The notes: generated from the sequence alone by a model not told the origin. Positions 53,091 to 63,197 are shown, counted from the first letter of the stretch. The stretch is 64,000 bases of DNA from Pasteurellaceae bacterium RH1A (GCA_012221805.1 CP015195.1:1969771-2033770); one strand, 5' to 3'. A program made the numbers and translations.

Positions 53091-54029
53091 TTAATACTTA
53101 GACCCAATCTTCTGAATATAACGATTGGTTGCAATCTTAGCCGAGAGCCAGCCAATAAAAATACAAATCACACAGAGCAATAAGATTTCACTTACCCCTA
53201 GGCCATTAAACTCAAACTGGACCACAAACATATCAGTCACATATTTAAGCACATTGGAAAAATAGCCCATCACCAAGGCACTGAGCAAGATGGCTATCAG
53301 GCTACCTAGGAAGCCGTAAACCATACCCGTATAAAGGAAAGGGCGGGCGATAAAGTGATCGGTTGCCCCCAAAAGTTGCATAACCTCAATGGAAGCCTTG
53401 CGGTTGGACACATCCGAACGCACGCTGTTGCCAATCACTAAAAAGACCGCAATAAACATCAAGAGGGTACAAATCAAGGCAATGCGGCCGATGAGTTGAG
53501 TGAGAGCTGAGAGTTTTTCAATCCAGCCATTGTCCAAACGGACCTCTTGCACTCCCTTAATGGCCTGTAAGCCATTACGCAGGCTCAAGATGGTTTCATT
53601 GCCCGTAAAGCCCTTTTTAGGCCGAAGGACTGCCACGGCTGGCAGGGGGTTGTCCTCTAAAATGTCCAAGGCCTCGCCAAAACCCGCCCAGGTTTTAAAC
53701 TCATCCAGGCTTTGCTGGCGGGAAATGTAGTTTTTCAGCTCCAATTTTTCAGGCTCAAACTGACGAATTTTCTCCACCAAAAGATCGGCTTCTTTTTCAG
53801 ACAGGTTCTTATGCAGATAGACAGTTAATTCAGGTTCTGGATAGAACTCGGAAGCCGCCTTGCTGGTGTTTTTCCATAAGAGATAGCTGACGGTTGGAAT
53901 GGCCAAGGACACGGCAATCACTAAAACCGTCATAAGGGTGGCGAATTTACGCAACCAAAGATCTTGCCAAACCGAACGCAAAATATAGCGGGTTTGGGCA
54001 CCAAATTGGGTATTAAAACGACGACTCAT
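53091..54029 (-). CDS. ftsX: Cell-division ABC transporter permease FtsX
   Basis: The 312-residue inner-membrane protein has four transmembrane segments (about residues 33-53, 185-205, 235-260 and 280-300) and a periplasmic loop between the first two. With FtsE it activates peptidoglycan hydrolysis at the septum. It lies 9 bp after ftsE. ftsY, which precedes ftsE in many relatives, is absent here. Confidence 0.94.
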   Translation of the reverse strand: MSRRFNTQFGAQTRYILRSVWQDLWLRKFATLMTVLVIAVSLAIPTVSYLLWKNTSKAASEFYPEPELTVYLHKNLSEKEADLLVEKIRQFEPEKLELKNYISRQQSLDEFKTWAGFGEALDILEDNPLPAVAVLRPKKGFTGNETILSLRNGLQAIKGVQEVRLDNGWIEKLSALTQLIGRIALICTLLMFIAVFLVIGNSVRSDVSNRKASIEVMQLLGATDHFIARPFLYTGMVYGFLGSLIAILLSALVMGYFSNVLKYVTDMFVVQFEFNGLGVSEILLLCVICIFIGWLSAKIATNRYIQKIGSKY

Positions 54030-54038
54030 TGCAGTTCC

Positions 54039-54692
54039 TTAGTGCTTTAAATGCCCTTCTTCTAGCACCAAACAAGGTTTTGGTCGCTGGGCAATAATAT
54101 TGGTGTCGTGGGTGGCAATCAGCACGGTGGTGCCAGCCTGATTAAATTCTTCAAAGAGGCGGAAAATTTCAAAAGAAAGCTTGTCATCCAGGTTGCCAGT
54201 TGGTTCGTCAGCCAAAAGGAGTTGGGGGCGATGCACAATGGCTCGGGCAATATCCACCCTTTGCTGCTCCCCGCCTGAAAGATGCAGCGGATGATAATTG
54301 GCCTTATGTTGCAGGCCGACTCGTTCAAGGGCCAGGCGGGCTTCCCGCTCGACAATGTGCTGGCTCACGCCCATAATGATGAGAGGCAGGGCCACATTGT
54401 CCAAGACCGTGCGGTCATTTAGGAGGCGGTAATCCTGGTGAACCATGCCAATTTGGCGGCGCAGGAAGGGCAACTCCCGTTCTGACAGGCGGGTGATGTT
54501 ATGCCCATTAAAGAGGATCTCGCCGCCATTGGCCCGTTCAATGCCCATAATCAGTTTTAACAAGGTGCTTTTGCCTGCCCCTGAATGGCCTGTCAGGTAG
54601 GCCATGCTGCCCACGGGTAAATGGAAGCTGATGCCCTGCAAGGCGGGTTTCCCCCCCATATAGGCCTTATTCACATTGGTAAACTTAATCAT
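54039..54692 (-). CDS. ftsE: Cell-division ATP-binding protein FtsE
   Basis: The 217-residue ABC ATPase starts [20 protein letters not shown]. It has Walker [12 protein letters not shown]-loop MVHQDYRLL, signature [13 protein letters not shown], Walker [14 protein letters not shown] and the switch His in LIATHDTNI. It is the first gene of the ftsEX operon, with an intergenic region towards trxA. Confidence 0.95.
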   Translation of the reverse strand: MIKFTNVNKAYMGGKPALQGISFHLPVGSMAYLTGHSGAGKSTLLKLIMGIERANGGEILFNGHNITRLSERELPFLRRQIGMVHQDYRLLNDRTVLDNVALPLIIMGVSQHIVEREARLALERVGLQHKANYHPLHLSGGEQQRVDIARAIVHRPQLLLADEPTGNLDDKLSFEIFRLFEEFNQAGTTVLIATHDTNIIAQRPKPCLVLEEGHLKH

Positions 54693-54836
54693 CTTTCGCT
54701 ATTTCAAGTTAAAATTGGGCTGTATGATACCATAGCTGCTCCCCGCTTGGGCCAACAAGTGGTCTGATTTTGGCAATTTTTTGCAAATTTTAGTGAGGCG
54801 CAAACGGGGAGTGATTACTGTAATTGGCAAAAACAC

Positions 54837-54899
54837 TTGAATTTTTGTGGAGAATCCCTATATTGATGCCCAAGCGACGCCACTGGCGTTTTCTTTTTT
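54837..54899 (+). promoter_or_regulatory. trxA promoter followed by a terminator-like leader hairpin
   Basis: TTGAAT, a 16-bp spacer and TATATT form a plausible promoter. Just downstream, ACGCC-ACT-GGCGT followed by TTTTCTTTTTT looks like a small intrinsic terminator lying in the leader about 20 bp before the trxA Shine-Dalgarno AAGGA. It may attenuate or pace trxA transcription. Confidence 0.45.
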
Positions 54900-54918
54900 A
54901 TTTCAATAAGGACCTTAT

Positions 54919-55242
54919 ATGAGCAACGTCGTTCACACAACAGATGCAACATTTGAGCAAGATGTTTTAAAATCAGATGTACCCGTTTTATTAGACTTTT
55001 GGGCACCATGGTGTGGCCCTTGCCGTGCCATCGGCCCAGTATTGGATGAATTGGCAGCCGAGTTTGGCGACAAGGTTAAAATCGTCAAAATGAATGTGGA
55101 TGAAAACCAACAAGCCCCAATGCAATTTGGCGTGCGTAGCATTCCATTCTTACTGCTTTTCAAAAACGGCGAAGTGGTTGCCCAACAAGTTGGCGCCCTG
55201 CCAAAAGCCCAACTGGCGGCTTTCGTGCAACAAGCCCTCTAA
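54919..55242 (+). CDS. trxA: Thioredoxin 1
   Basis: The 107-residue cytoplasmic dithiol reductant has the active site [14 protein letters not shown] and the cis-Pro in [14 protein letters not shown]. Length is typical. It stands alone, divergent from ftsE and convergent with ispA, and is bounded by a strong terminator. Confidence 0.96.
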   Translation: MSNVVHTTDATFEQDVLKSDVPVLLDFWAPWCGPCRAIGPVLDELAAEFGDKVKIVKMNVDENQQAPMQFGVRSIPFLLLFKNGEVVAQQVGALPKAQLAAFVQQAL

Positions 55243-55265
55243 TTTGAGCGCTTTTTTGCAAAAAC

Positions 55266-55299
55266 AAAGGGGAAAGAACCACTTGGTCTTTCCCCTTTT
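55266..55299. terminator. Terminator between trxA and ispA
   Basis: AAAGGGGAAAGA and TCTTTCCCCTTT pair around a 9-nt loop; it serves both converging genes. Confidence 0.85.
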
Positions 55300-55315
55300 G
55301 CTTGACTAAGATACG

Positions 55316-56209
55316 CTAACTTTCACGACTGACAATAAACTTGGCCAGCTCTCTTAGAGCAAGTGTCTCAAAAGGCAGGCTGTCTAAGGCTTTTAGGGCA
55401 GTTTGATAGAGGTCTTCTGCCTTTTGTTTGGCACCCTCTAGGCCTAATAATTTAGGATAGGTGCTCTTATGCAGGGCTTCGTCCGCCCCCACGGTTTTGC
55501 CGATTTTCTCGCTTTCGCCCACCACATCTAAAATATCGTCCTGCACCTGGAAGGCCAGACCAATGGCTCGGGCATATTGGCTTAGGGCCTCTTGGATTTG
55601 TTCGCTCTTGGCGTGGGCAGACAGATTAAAGCCCATGAGGATGGAAGCCTCAATCAAGGCGCCTGTTTTGTTGCGGTGAATTAGCTCCAGCTCTGCCAAA
55701 GAAACGGCCTTGTCTTCAGCAAGAAGATCCAAACTTTGGCCGATACACATGCCCCTTGCCCCTGCGGCCTTAGCCAAGAGGCCGACTTGGGTGACCTTTT
55801 GTTGGTCACTTAAATGTGGATCGCTGGCCAAAAGTTCAAAGGCAAAGCTCTGGAGGCTGTCGCCCGCTAAAATGGCCGTGGCTTCATCAAAGGCTATGTG
55901 GCAGGTTGGCTGGCCACGGCGGAGCTTGTCATCGTCCATGGCCGGCAGGTCGTCATGCACAAGGGAATAGGCATGAATGGCCTCCATGGCGGCGGCGCTG
56001 TGATCCAAATGTGCCAAGTCCACGCCTAACATTCGGCCGGTGGCATAAATCAAAAAGGGCCGAACCCGTTTGCCGCCTAAAAGCACAGCATAGGACATGG
56101 CCTCAATCAGGGGCGAACCGTGATGGACATAGCCCTCCAATTTTTGGGCTAAGAAGTCATTGACCCGTGTTTGCAGGGCAGCCAAATCGCTTGAAAGTGT
56201 GTATTGCAT
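55316..56209 (-). CDS. ispA: (2E,6E)-Farnesyl diphosphate synthase
   Basis: The 297-residue prenyltransferase makes farnesyl diphosphate from isopentenyl and dimethylallyl diphosphates. The first Asp-rich motif is LVHDDLPAMDDD and the second QVQDDILDVVG; GGKRVRPFLIYATG precedes them. The ATG overlaps the xseB stop (TAATG), which shows coupling. dxs, often next in this operon, is not present downstream. Confidence 0.95.
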   Translation of the reverse strand: MQYTLSSDLAALQTRVNDFLAQKLEGYVHHGSPLIEAMSYAVLLGGKRVRPFLIYATGRMLGVDLAHLDHSAAAMEAIHAYSLVHDDLPAMDDDKLRRGQPTCHIAFDEATAILAGDSLQSFAFELLASDPHLSDQQKVTQVGLLAKAAGARGMCIGQSLDLLAEDKAVSLAELELIHRNKTGALIEASILMGFNLSAHAKSEQIQEALSQYARAIGLAFQVQDDILDVVGESEKIGKTVGADEALHKSTYPKLLGLEGAKQKAEDLYQTALKALDSLPFETLALRELAKFIVSRES

Positions 56210-56433
56210 TATTCGTAGTCCACCAGTTCTGCTTGTTGGTTCTTGGCCAAGAGAATTTGAATACGCTGCTCGGCCTTTTGCAGGCGTTCTTGGCCCTGTT
56301 GAACCAGCTTGATGGCTGCTTCAAACTCGCTCAAGGCCTCCTCCAGAGGCAGATCGCCAGCCTCAAGGTGGGTGACAATGCTTTCTAATTCTTTTAGGGT
56401 TGTCTCAAAATCAGGTGTGGGTTTCTTGGCCAT
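56209..56433 (-). CDS. xseB: Exodeoxyribonuclease VII small subunit
   Basis: The 74-residue helical protein starts [20 protein letters not shown], with [20 protein letters not shown] typical of XseB. It assembles with XseA on single-stranded DNA. The start at 56433 is family-conserved; the longer frame overlaps the divergent gene's promoter. It is the first gene of xseB-ispA. Confidence 0.95.
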   Translation of the reverse strand: MAKKPTPDFETTLKELESIVTHLEAGDLPLEEALSEFEAAIKLVQQGQERLQKAEQRIQILLAKNQQAELVDYE

Positions 56434-56533
56434 GCTCTTCGCCTCTTGGGTTAAACAAGCGGTCATTTTACTTGAGAATTTTGCAAATGTGGATCTTTTC
56501 AGGTATCTTGAGCCAAATTTCTTTGGAGGCCCT

Positions 56534-57328
56534 ATGCAAGTAACCCAACTCAACCTTTTTCCTATCAAATCCACTCGTGCCTATGAGGTGCAACAAGCCT
56601 TTGTTCAGCCCCAAGGCCTCAACTTCGACCGTGAATTTATGATCACCGAACCCGATGGCAAATTCATCAGCGCCCGTAAGGACATGGAACTCTACCGCCT
56701 TTCCGCCCTTCCGATTTCCACCGGCCTGGTCATTCAACACGATGAGGGCGAGCGTTGTGTAGCCCTTTATCAAGACTTCAGCCAAAGCCAAGATTCGGAG
56801 GTTTGGGGGACGCATTTTGATTCATTGGTTGCCCATGAGGCCGTTAATCAATGGTTAAGCGGGATTTTTAAGCGAGAAGTGCAGCTGCGTTGGCTGGGCC
56901 AAAAGAGCCAGCGTGTGGTCACCCATTTCGAGCCCCACCCTATGAGCTTTGCCGACAGCAACCCGCTCTTGTTAGTCTCTGAAGCCTCGCTTAAACAAGT
57001 CCAGGCCTGGTCGCCTGTGCCAGTTGAAATGGGCCAATTTCGGGCCAATGTGGTGATGGATGGCCAGCAGGCCTTTGAAGAAGAAGGCTGGCAACGTGTG
57101 CGGATTGGCCAGGTGGATTTCACCGTCAGCCAGCTCTGTACCCGCTGCATTATGATTACCCGCAGCCTTGAAACCTTTGAGCTAGACCCTAAAGCTGAAC
57201 CCTTCCGCACCCTTAAAGAGGAGCATAGTAATGAGAAGGGCAAGCCCGTGTTTGGTATTCATTTGGTGCCAGAAAATAGCGGGATAATTCGGGTGGGGGA
57301 TGAAGTTCTCCCGCTGCAAGCGGGTTAA
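56534..57328 (+). CDS. MOSC-domain protein, YcbX-like without ferredoxin domain
   Basis: The 264-residue protein has an N-terminal beta-barrel domain ([39 protein letters not shown]) and a C-terminal MOSC domain ([19 protein letters not shown]) with the cofactor Cys in [12 protein letters not shown]. coli YcbX has an extra C-terminal [2Fe-2S] domain that is missing here. It probably binds a molybdenum cofactor and reduces N-hydroxylated compounds. TTGGAGG precedes the ATG at 56534. It is divergent from xseB. Confidence 0.88.
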   Translation: MQVTQLNLFPIKSTRAYEVQQAFVQPQGLNFDREFMITEPDGKFISARKDMELYRLSALPISTGLVIQHDEGERCVALYQDFSQSQDSEVWGTHFDSLVAHEAVNQWLSGIFKREVQLRWLGQKSQRVVTHFEPHPMSFADSNPLLLVSEASLKQVQAWSPVPVEMGQFRANVVMDGQQAFEEEGWQRVRIGQVDFTVSQLCTRCIMITRSLETFELDPKAEPFRTLKEEHSNEKGKPVFGIHLVPENSGIIRVGDEVLPLQAG

Positions 57329-57352
57329 AAAAGGCCATTTTTTGCAAATCGT

Positions 57353-57426
57353 GATGGCGCCAGCCTCCAGGCTGGTGCCTTATCTATCAAGGCCTTATCA
57401 GCACCAGCCTGGAGGCTGGCGCTAGC
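57353..57426. repeat. Two-hairpin repeat, copy 9
   Basis: Left arm GCGCCAGCC/TCCA/GGCTGGTGC; right arm GCACCAGCC/TGGA/GGCTGGCGC. It lies between convergent MOSC and mnmA genes. The linker TTATCTATCAAGGCCTTATC nearly equals that of copies 2 and 3. Confidence 0.9.
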
Positions 57427-57432
57427 ATTTCT

Positions 57433-58584
57433 TTACTTAAGCTGCTCCTCAATCACCCCACCGCCTAAGCAAACTTCACCTAAATAGAAAACAGCAGACT
57501 GGCCAGGCGTTACCGCAATTTGTGGCTCATCAAACACCACCTTAATGGTTTCATCATCGATAGGCTGAACCTCACAGGCCACATCGGTTTGGCGGTAGCG
57601 GGTTTTGACCGTGCAGCGGAGGTTTTCACGAATGGGCTGCCTGTTCACCCAGTGCAACTGTTTGGCGATTAAGCCTGTGGAGAGCAAGGCTGTGTGGTCG
57701 TGGCCCTGGGCGACGATCAGCTCATTTTTGACTAAATCCTTTTCCACCACATACCAGGCGTTTTCGCCCATGCCTTTGACACCGCCAATACCCAGGCCCT
57801 TGCGTTGGCCCAGGGTGTGGTACATAAGGCCATCATGGCGGCCAATCACCTCGCCCTCTACGGTGCGAATATCGCCTGGCTGAGCTGGCAAGAAGCGGGC
57901 CAGGAAGTCCTTAAACTTGCGTTCGCCAATAAAGCAAATGCCAGTCGAATCCTTTTTCTTGGCGGTCGCTAGCCCCAAATCATCGGCAATGGCTCGTACA
58001 ATAGGCTTTTCAATTCCGCCTACTGGGAAGAGGCTTTGGCCCACCTGCTTGTGGCTGAGGGTATAGAGGAAGTAGCTCTGATCCTTATTGCTGTCCAAGC
58101 CCCTTAGGAGCTGGGCATTTTGATCGTCACCCGAGCGGCGAACATAGTGGCCTGTGGCGATATAATCTGCCCCTAAATCTTCAGCGGCATATTCCAAAAA
58201 GGCCTTAAACTTGATTTCCTTATTACAAAGAATATCAGGATTTGGTGTGCGGCCTGCCTTGTATTCGCTTAGAAAATGCTCAAAGACATTGTCCCAGTAT
58301 TCAGCCGCAAAGTTGATCTTATGTAGCTTAATGCCTAGCTTGTCACAGACCGCTTGGGCATCAGCCAGGTCGGCGGCTGCTGTGCAGTAGTCGGTGTCGT
58401 CATCTTCTTCCCAGTTTTTCATAAAGAGGCCTTCAACTTGGTAGCCCTGTTGTTGGAGGATAAAAGCCGACACGGAGGAATCCACCCCGCCAGACATACC
58501 GCAGATAACCTTTTTCTGGGCGTTTGCCGCCAGTTCTTCTGGGCTGAGCGGGGGGAAGTGTTGGTTGTAGGTTGGTGAAATCAT
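57433..58584 (-). CDS. mnmA: tRNA-specific 2-thiouridylase
   Basis: The 383-residue enzyme thiolates uridine 34 in tRNA for Lys, Glu and Gln. It has the PP-loop [15 protein letters not shown], a catalytic Cys in [12 protein letters not shown], the second Cys in [13 protein letters not shown], and a C-terminal beta domain. The start at 58584 ([10 protein letters not shown]) is used since the upstream extension runs into repeat copy 10. It is a single-gene unit. Confidence 0.95.
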   Translation of the reverse strand: MISPTYNQHFPPLSPEELAANAQKKVICGMSGGVDSSVSAFILQQQGYQVEGLFMKNWEEDDDTDYCTAAADLADAQAVCDKLGIKLHKINFAAEYWDNVFEHFLSEYKAGRTPNPDILCNKEIKFKAFLEYAAEDLGADYIATGHYVRRSGDDQNAQLLRGLDSNKDQSYFLYTLSHKQVGQSLFPVGGIEKPIVRAIADDLGLATAKKKDSTGICFIGERKFKDFLARFLPAQPGDIRTVEGEVIGRHDGLMYHTLGQRKGLGIGGVKGMGENAWYVVEKDLVKNELIVAQGHDHTALLSTGLIAKQLHWVNRQPIRENLRCTVKTRYRQTDVACEVQPIDDETIKVVFDEPQIAVTPGQSAVFYLGEVCLGGGVIEEQLK

Positions 58585-58621
58585 CTTTTTCTCAATATCA
58601 AAATTTTTTACATCTAAAAAT

Positions 58622-58692
58622 GATAGCGCCAGCCTCCAGGCTGGTGCTTTTATATTCGAGTAATCAGCACCAGCCTGGAGGCTGGCGCTATC
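58622..58692. repeat. Two-hairpin repeat, copy 10
   Basis: Left arm GCGCCAGCC/TCCA/GGCTGGTGC; right arm GCACCAGCC/TGGA/GGCTGGCGC. It lies 38 bp upstream of mnmA, in the space after secA, so it is within any secA-mnmA read-through transcript. Confidence 0.9.
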
Positions 58693-58751
58693 AATGAAGA
58701 TACAAGCGGTGGATTTTTGCAAAAAACTTGCAAATTCCGCCCGCTTGTTGG

Positions 58752-61451
58752 CTATGAATATCTGGCCTTATTACCATGGCAGTGCTTAAACTTCTTGCCT
58801 GATCCACATGGGCAAGGGTCGTTGCGGGAGACCTTCGCATTGGCAAAGTCCTCATCGGCCTTTTGGACATTTTCATCCACATTTTCATAGCCTGTCGCTT
58901 CTTGCTCAGCGGCGGCCTGGCGTTCACGTTCGGCCTGCTCCACTTCTTCTTGGCTGCGAACTTGAATGCGGCTGAGAATGCTGATAACTCGAGATTTAAG
59001 CTCATCCAGCATGGCGGTGAACATCTCGAAAGACTCTTTCTTGTACTCCTGCTTCGGATCCTTTTGGGCATAGCCCCGCAGGTGGATGCCCTTACGCAGG
59101 TAATCCATGGAAGATAAATGCTCTTTCCAAAGCTCGTCTAGATTCTGCAACATCATGCCTTTTTCAAAGTTACGCATCATCTCGCTGCCCACAACGGCTT
59201 CTTTTTCAGCGTAAGCGGTTCTGGCAATGTTGAGGATACGCTCACGCAGGCTTTCTTCGTGCAGATCTTTTTCTTCTTCCAACCAGTGAACAATCGGCAA
59301 GTCCATGGCGAAATCTTGTTTGAGGCGGGCCTCAAGGCCTGGCACATCCCACATTTCTTCGATGGATTGTGGCGGAATGTACTGGCTGATAACGTTGTTG
59401 AAGACATCCTCACGGATGGTTTCGATCATGGTGGAAATATCATCGGTTTCCAATAAGTAGTTACGCTGCTCGTAAATGGCCTTACGTTGTTCATTGGCTA
59501 CGTCATCGTATTGGAGCAACTGCTTACGGCCGTCAAAGTTGTGGGCTTCCACCTTGGCTTGGGCAGAGGCAATGACCTTGGCCAACATCTTGGACTCCAT
59601 GGCCTCGCCTTCCTCGGTAAAGGCCTTACGCATCATATTGAGCTTGCCCTCGTTGAGGTAGATCCGCATAAGCCCATCGTCTAAGGAGAGGTAGAAGCGG
59701 GACGAACCTGGGTCGCCCTGACGGCCTGAACGGCCACGGAGCTGGTTGTCGATCCGACGGGATTCGTGGCGTTCGGTACCGATAATATGTAAGCCGCCAG
59801 CCTCCATCACGATGTCGTGGCGTTTTTGCCATTCGGCCTTGATGGCTTCGATTTGCTCTTCGGTTGGATTTTCCAGCTTGGCTACTTCCGCCTTCCAGTT
59901 ACCACCTAAAACAATATCGGTTCCCCGGCCGGCCATATTGGTAGCCACGGTAACCGCACCCGGGTAGCCGGCATTGGCCACAATTTCGGCCTCTTGGGCG
60001 TGGAATTTAGCATTGAGGACGTTGTGTTTAATCCCTGCCTTGTTGAGGGCTTCAGACAACATTTCCGATTTTTCCACCGAAATGGTACCGACCAAGACCG
60101 GCTGATTGCGGCCCACGGCCTCCTGAATGTCCTTGATAATGGCCTGAAACTTTTCAGGCTCACTCTTGAACATGAGGTCGGTGCGGTCGTCACGGATCAT
60201 CGGGCGGTTGGTTGGGATAACGACGGTATTGAGGCCATAAATTTGTTGGAACTCAAAGGCTTCGGTGTCGGCCGTCCCGGTCATTCCCGCCAATTTTTCA
60301 TAGAGGCGGAAGTAGTTTTGGTAGGTAATAGACGCTACCGTTTGGTTTTCGCCCTGAATATTGACCCGCTCCTTGGCTTCAATGGCCTGGTGCAGGCCGT
60401 CTGACCAGCGGCGGCCCGCCATGGTACGGCCAGTGTGTTCGTCAATAATCACTACTTCGCCATCTTTAACGATGTAGTCCACGTCCTTCTCAAAGAGCTT
60501 ATGGGCACGCAGGGCGGCATAAACGTGGTGTAAAAGACCAATACGGGCTGGCGAATAGAGGCTTTCATGTTCCTGCATTAGGCCCATCTGGGTGAGCAGA
60601 TCTTCCACCTTGACCTGGCCACGCTCGGTTAAGTGGGCCTGTTTGTTTTTCAGATCAAGCGTAAAGTCGCCCTCACCCGTGTATTCCTCGGTGTCCTCTT
60701 TTTCTTGGAAAACAAGGTGTGGAATAACCTGATCAATGGCCTGATAGATTTGAGTGGCATCTTCGGCTGGGCCTGAAATAATCAGTGGAGTACGGGCTTC
60801 GTCAATTAAGATAGAGTCCACCTCATCGACCAAGGCATAGTGGAGCGGGCGTTGGAAGCGTTCTTCCTTGCTGTGAGCTAGGTTATCACGCAGGTAGTCA
60901 AAGCCTAGTTCGCTGTTGGTGGCGTAGGTAATGTCGGCGGCATAGGCAGCACGTTTAACCTCAGGCGGCAGGCCTGGCACATTGACAGCCACGCTGAGCC
61001 CTAAGAACTCAAACAGTGGGCGGTTGGTTTCGGCATCTCGGCGGGCCAGATAGTCATTGACGGTAACCACATGTACCCCCTTGCCAGTTAGGGCGTTGAG
61101 GTAGCAAGGCAGGGTTGCAGTGAGGGTTTTACCCTCACCCGTTCTCATCTCAGCAATGTTGCGGTTGGTCAGCACCATACCGCCGATAAGCTGAACATCA
61201 AAAGGACGCATACCCAGCACACGCTTGCTGGCCTCACGCACGGTGGCAAAAGCTTCTGGTAGGAGGCTGTCTAAGGTCGCACCATCGGCCAAACGCTGTT
61301 TAAATTCGGCCGTTTTGGCCTGGAGCTGCTGGTCTGATAAGGCTTCAAATTCAGGTTCTAATTTATTGATCTTGGCGACCTGCTTTCTTAACACTTTCAG
61401 GGTGCGGTCGTTGCTTGAGCCGAAAATGGCAGTGATGATTTTTGTAAGCAT
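58752..61451 (-). CDS. secA: Preprotein translocase ATPase SecA
   Basis: The 899-residue motor pushes preproteins through SecYEG. Walker [15 protein letters not shown], Walker [32 protein letters not shown] and [20 protein letters not shown] are present. The C-terminal zinc SEC-C tail [20 protein letters not shown] binds SecB and lipids. It is preceded by secM in the same direction with a 115-bp spacer that contains a two-hairpin repeat. The Shine-Dalgarno is weak. Confidence 0.97.
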   Translation of the reverse strand: MLTKIITAIFGSSNDRTLKVLRKQVAKINKLEPEFEALSDQQLQAKTAEFKQRLADGATLDSLLPEAFATVREASKRVLGMRPFDVQLIGGMVLTNRNIAEMRTGEGKTLTATLPCYLNALTGKGVHVVTVNDYLARRDAETNRPLFEFLGLSVAVNVPGLPPEVKRAAYAADITYATNSELGFDYLRDNLAHSKEERFQRPLHYALVDEVDSILIDEARTPLIISGPAEDATQIYQAIDQVIPHLVFQEKEDTEEYTGEGDFTLDLKNKQAHLTERGQVKVEDLLTQMGLMQEHESLYSPARIGLLHHVYAALRAHKLFEKDVDYIVKDGEVVIIDEHTGRTMAGRRWSDGLHQAIEAKERVNIQGENQTVASITYQNYFRLYEKLAGMTGTADTEAFEFQQIYGLNTVVIPTNRPMIRDDRTDLMFKSEPEKFQAIIKDIQEAVGRNQPVLVGTISVEKSEMLSEALNKAGIKHNVLNAKFHAQEAEIVANAGYPGAVTVATNMAGRGTDIVLGGNWKAEVAKLENPTEEQIEAIKAEWQKRHDIVMEAGGLHIIGTERHESRRIDNQLRGRSGRQGDPGSSRFYLSLDDGLMRIYLNEGKLNMMRKAFTEEGEAMESKMLAKVIASAQAKVEAHNFDGRKQLLQYDDVANEQRKAIYEQRNYLLETDDISTMIETIREDVFNNVISQYIPPQSIEEMWDVPGLEARLKQDFAMDLPIVHWLEEEKDLHEESLRERILNIARTAYAEKEAVVGSEMMRNFEKGMMLQNLDELWKEHLSSMDYLRKGIHLRGYAQKDPKQEYKKESFEMFTAMLDELKSRVISILSRIQVRSQEEVEQAERERQAAAEQEATGYENVDENVQKADEDFANAKVSRNDPCPCGSGKKFKHCHGNKARYS

Positions 61452-61494
61452 AATTTTTATTATTCCAGTAATTTAGGTTATTGAATGAATGATT

Positions 61495-61556
61495 GATAGC
61501 GCCAGCCTCCAGGCTGGTGCTGATACCAAGGCACCAGCGAAGACGCTGGCGCCATC
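61495..61556. repeat. Two-hairpin repeat, copy 11 (secM-secA spacer)
   Basis: Left arm GCGCCAGCC/TCCA/GGCTGGTGC; right arm GCACCAGCG/AAGA/CGCTGGCGC. It is the shortest copy (62 bp), with a minimal linker. It lies 44 bp upstream of the secA start and 10 bp after the secM stop. Confidence 0.9.
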
Positions 61557-61566
61557 ATAGATACAA

Positions 61567-61878
61567 TTAAACCACTGGCCCAGCCCGAATGGGGTGACTT
61601 ACAAAACGATACAAGCGGGGCAAATTTGCAGAAAATTTGCAAAATTCAACCGCTTGAGGAAGAACATCAACCGCAATCTCTTGCTGCTGACTGAGGAAAA
61701 GTTGCTGTTCAATTTCGTTAAACTGAACAGCTTCTTGCTGGCATTCCACCGACTGATTAATAACCGTCTGCTCCCGCTCTGCCGTTGCCAGCGCTTGAGG
61801 CAAGGCAAAAATCGCAACCATCCCTAGGACGAATTGCGACCAAAAAGCAGATTTGTGTAAGTGACGGAATAGGCTCAT
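61567..61878 (-). CDS. secM: SecM-like secretion monitor with C-terminal arrest motif
   Basis: The 103-residue protein has a signal sequence (residues about 10-34, FWSQFVLGMVAIFALPQALA), a Gln/Glu-rich middle, and a C-terminus FVSHPIRAGPVV. SecM stalls its own ribosome at a C-terminal motif ending in R-A-G-P (E. coli) or HAPIRGSP (Mannheimia succiniciproducens). HPIRAGP resembles a mix of both. Stalling is relieved by export and tunes secA translation. Position directly upstream of secA supports the call. It is much shorter than E. coli SecM (170 residues). Confidence 0.85.
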   Translation of the reverse strand: MSLFRHLHKSAFWSQFVLGMVAIFALPQALATAEREQTVINQSVECQQEAVQFNEIEQQLFLSQQQEIAVDVLPQAVEFCKFSANLPRLYRFVSHPIRAGPVV

Positions 61879-61973
61879 AATAGTCAGTGAAAAGAAATCT
61901 GTGTCGATTATACGTTAAATTGGTTAGAATTGCGAAATTATGTGGGCAAAACCAGGAAATTCAAGAGGGCCTT

Positions 61974-62294
61974 ATGAAAAATCGACAAACACAAAATATT
62001 GTAGAGGTTTTACAGAACTCAAGCCTGTCCCGTGTGGTCGAAAAAGCTAATCAACTCAATGAAATTGCTCAAAAAATCGCACAAAACCTGCCCCAAAACT
62101 ATCGTGGGCTTTACCGCATTGCAAATTTAGTTGATAATCAACTGGTCTTTGAGGTGCAAAATGGCACCGTTAAGCAAGGATTTCTCTTACAAGAACAGGT
62201 TTTACTCAACCTGATTTCGCAGGATTTTCCGCATATTCACGCCCTTGTGTTTAAGGTTAATCCCAGTTTTTCATCACTAACAAGAGGAAGATGA
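61974..62294 (+). CDS. DUF721/DciA-like protein
   Basis: The 106-residue soluble protein starts MKNRQTQNIVEVLQNSSLSR. It has a helical N-terminus and a KH-like strand-helix block (YRIANLVDNQLVFEVQNGTV). DUF721 includes DciA, the replicative helicase loader of bacteria lacking DnaC. Whether this short version works as a loader cannot be told. ATG at 61974 is chosen over 61887. It is divergent from secM and followed after one base by the lipoprotein gene. Confidence 0.7.
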   Translation: MKNRQTQNIVEVLQNSSLSRVVEKANQLNEIAQKIAQNLPQNYRGLYRIANLVDNQLVFEVQNGTVKQGFLLQEQVLLNLISQDFPHIHALVFKVNPSFSSLTRGR

Positions 62295-62295
62295 T

Positions 62296-62673
62296 ATGAA
62301 AAAAATCGCATTGATCGCGCTCGCCGCCCTGCTTGGCGCCTGTTCTTCGCTCGCTCCGCAAAAAACCGTTTCAGGCACCTTCAAGGGCGTCTTGCCTTGT
62401 GCTGATTGTGAAAAAATTCAGGCGGAATTGATTTTAAACCCAGACAATACCTATGTTTACAACACGGTTTATTTTAAAAATAAAAAACAAGAACCCTTTA
62501 CCGACACAGGCTCCTTTAGCTGGGACAAGAACAAGGAAAATGTGATTTCACTTGATGAAAATGCAGGCAATCTCAAACTTCAAGTTAATGATACCTATGT
62601 CGAAGTTTGCGATGCCAACGGCAATGTGGCCAAGAGCACACTCAATTATAAGCTCCAAAAAGTTACTCAATAA
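62296..62673 (+). CDS. NlpE-like outer-membrane lipoprotein
   Basis: The 125-residue protein has a lipobox (ALIALAALLGAC, Cys 16) and the NlpE N-terminal domain with GTFKGVLPCADCEKIQAELI, including the CxxC pair typical of copper-resistance/NlpE proteins. The larger C-terminal OB domain of E. coli NlpE, which signals to Cpx, is absent. Single-domain versions are common. It is co-transcribed with the DUF721 gene. Confidence 0.85.
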   Translation: MKKIALIALAALLGACSSLAPQKTVSGTFKGVLPCADCEKIQAELILNPDNTYVYNTVYFKNKKQEPFTDTGSFSWDKNKENVISLDENAGNLKLQVNDTYVEVCDANGNVAKSTLNYKLQKVTQ

Positions 62674-62677
62674 ACAC

Positions 62678-62706
62678 AAATGCACTCGGTTTCGGGTGCA
62701 TTTTTT
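62678..62706. terminator. Terminator after the NlpE-like gene
   Basis: AAATGCAC and GTGCATTT pair and are followed by TTTTCTT; it also faces the end of the convergent yqaA-type gene. Confidence 0.85.
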
Positions 62707-62707
62707 C

Positions 62708-63187
62708 TTATAGAAAGAGTGACAGGGAATAGGCTAAAACCGCATAACGGCCTGCCTTGCCCAGAAACATGGCCACCAAGGCAGCTTTGGCATCGAGCCG
62801 CAGCCAGCCGGCTAGGCCGCATAAGAGATCGCCAACCAGCGGCACCCAGCTCAATAAGAGAGCCAAGTTGCCGTAGCGATTTAAGGTCTTGAGACTCCAG
62901 CGCACAGTAGGCTTGGTTTGTGTGGTTATTTGAGGGCTGGGGAAAAACCGGCCCACATAATAGGTGGTCATCCCGCCCAGGGTATTGCCTAAGGAGGCCA
63001 CCAGCCAGAGCCAGGCTAGATCCTGCCAATTTTTTTGCAACAAATGCGGGCTGGCCAGAGTGCTAAAAATGATTTCAGAATTAGCAGGAATAAGGGTAGC
63101 ACTTAAAAAGCTGCTTGCAAACATCATCAATAATTGACCCGCTTGCGAGGCAAAAAGGGCAGGAAAAGAGAGTAAAAATTCAGGCAT
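62708..63187 (-). CDS. YqaA/DedA-family membrane protein
   Basis: The 159-residue inner-membrane protein has four to five hydrophobic segments. SNARE-associated/YqaA motifs are FASSFLSATLIPANSEIIF, SLGNTLGGMTTYYVGRF and LLSWVPLVGDLLCGLAGWLR. DedA proteins are thought to translocate lipids such as undecaprenyl phosphate; YqaA's own role is unknown. The start at 63187 is chosen over a longer frame that overlaps the divergent gene. Confidence 0.85.
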   Translation of the reverse strand: MPEFLLSFPALFASQAGQLLMMFASSFLSATLIPANSEIIFSTLASPHLLQKNWQDLAWLWLVASLGNTLGGMTTYYVGRFFPSPQITTQTKPTVRWSLKTLNRYGNLALLLSWVPLVGDLLCGLAGWLRLDAKAALVAMFLGKAGRYAVLAYSLSLFL

Positions 63188-63197
63188 AAGAGGTTCT

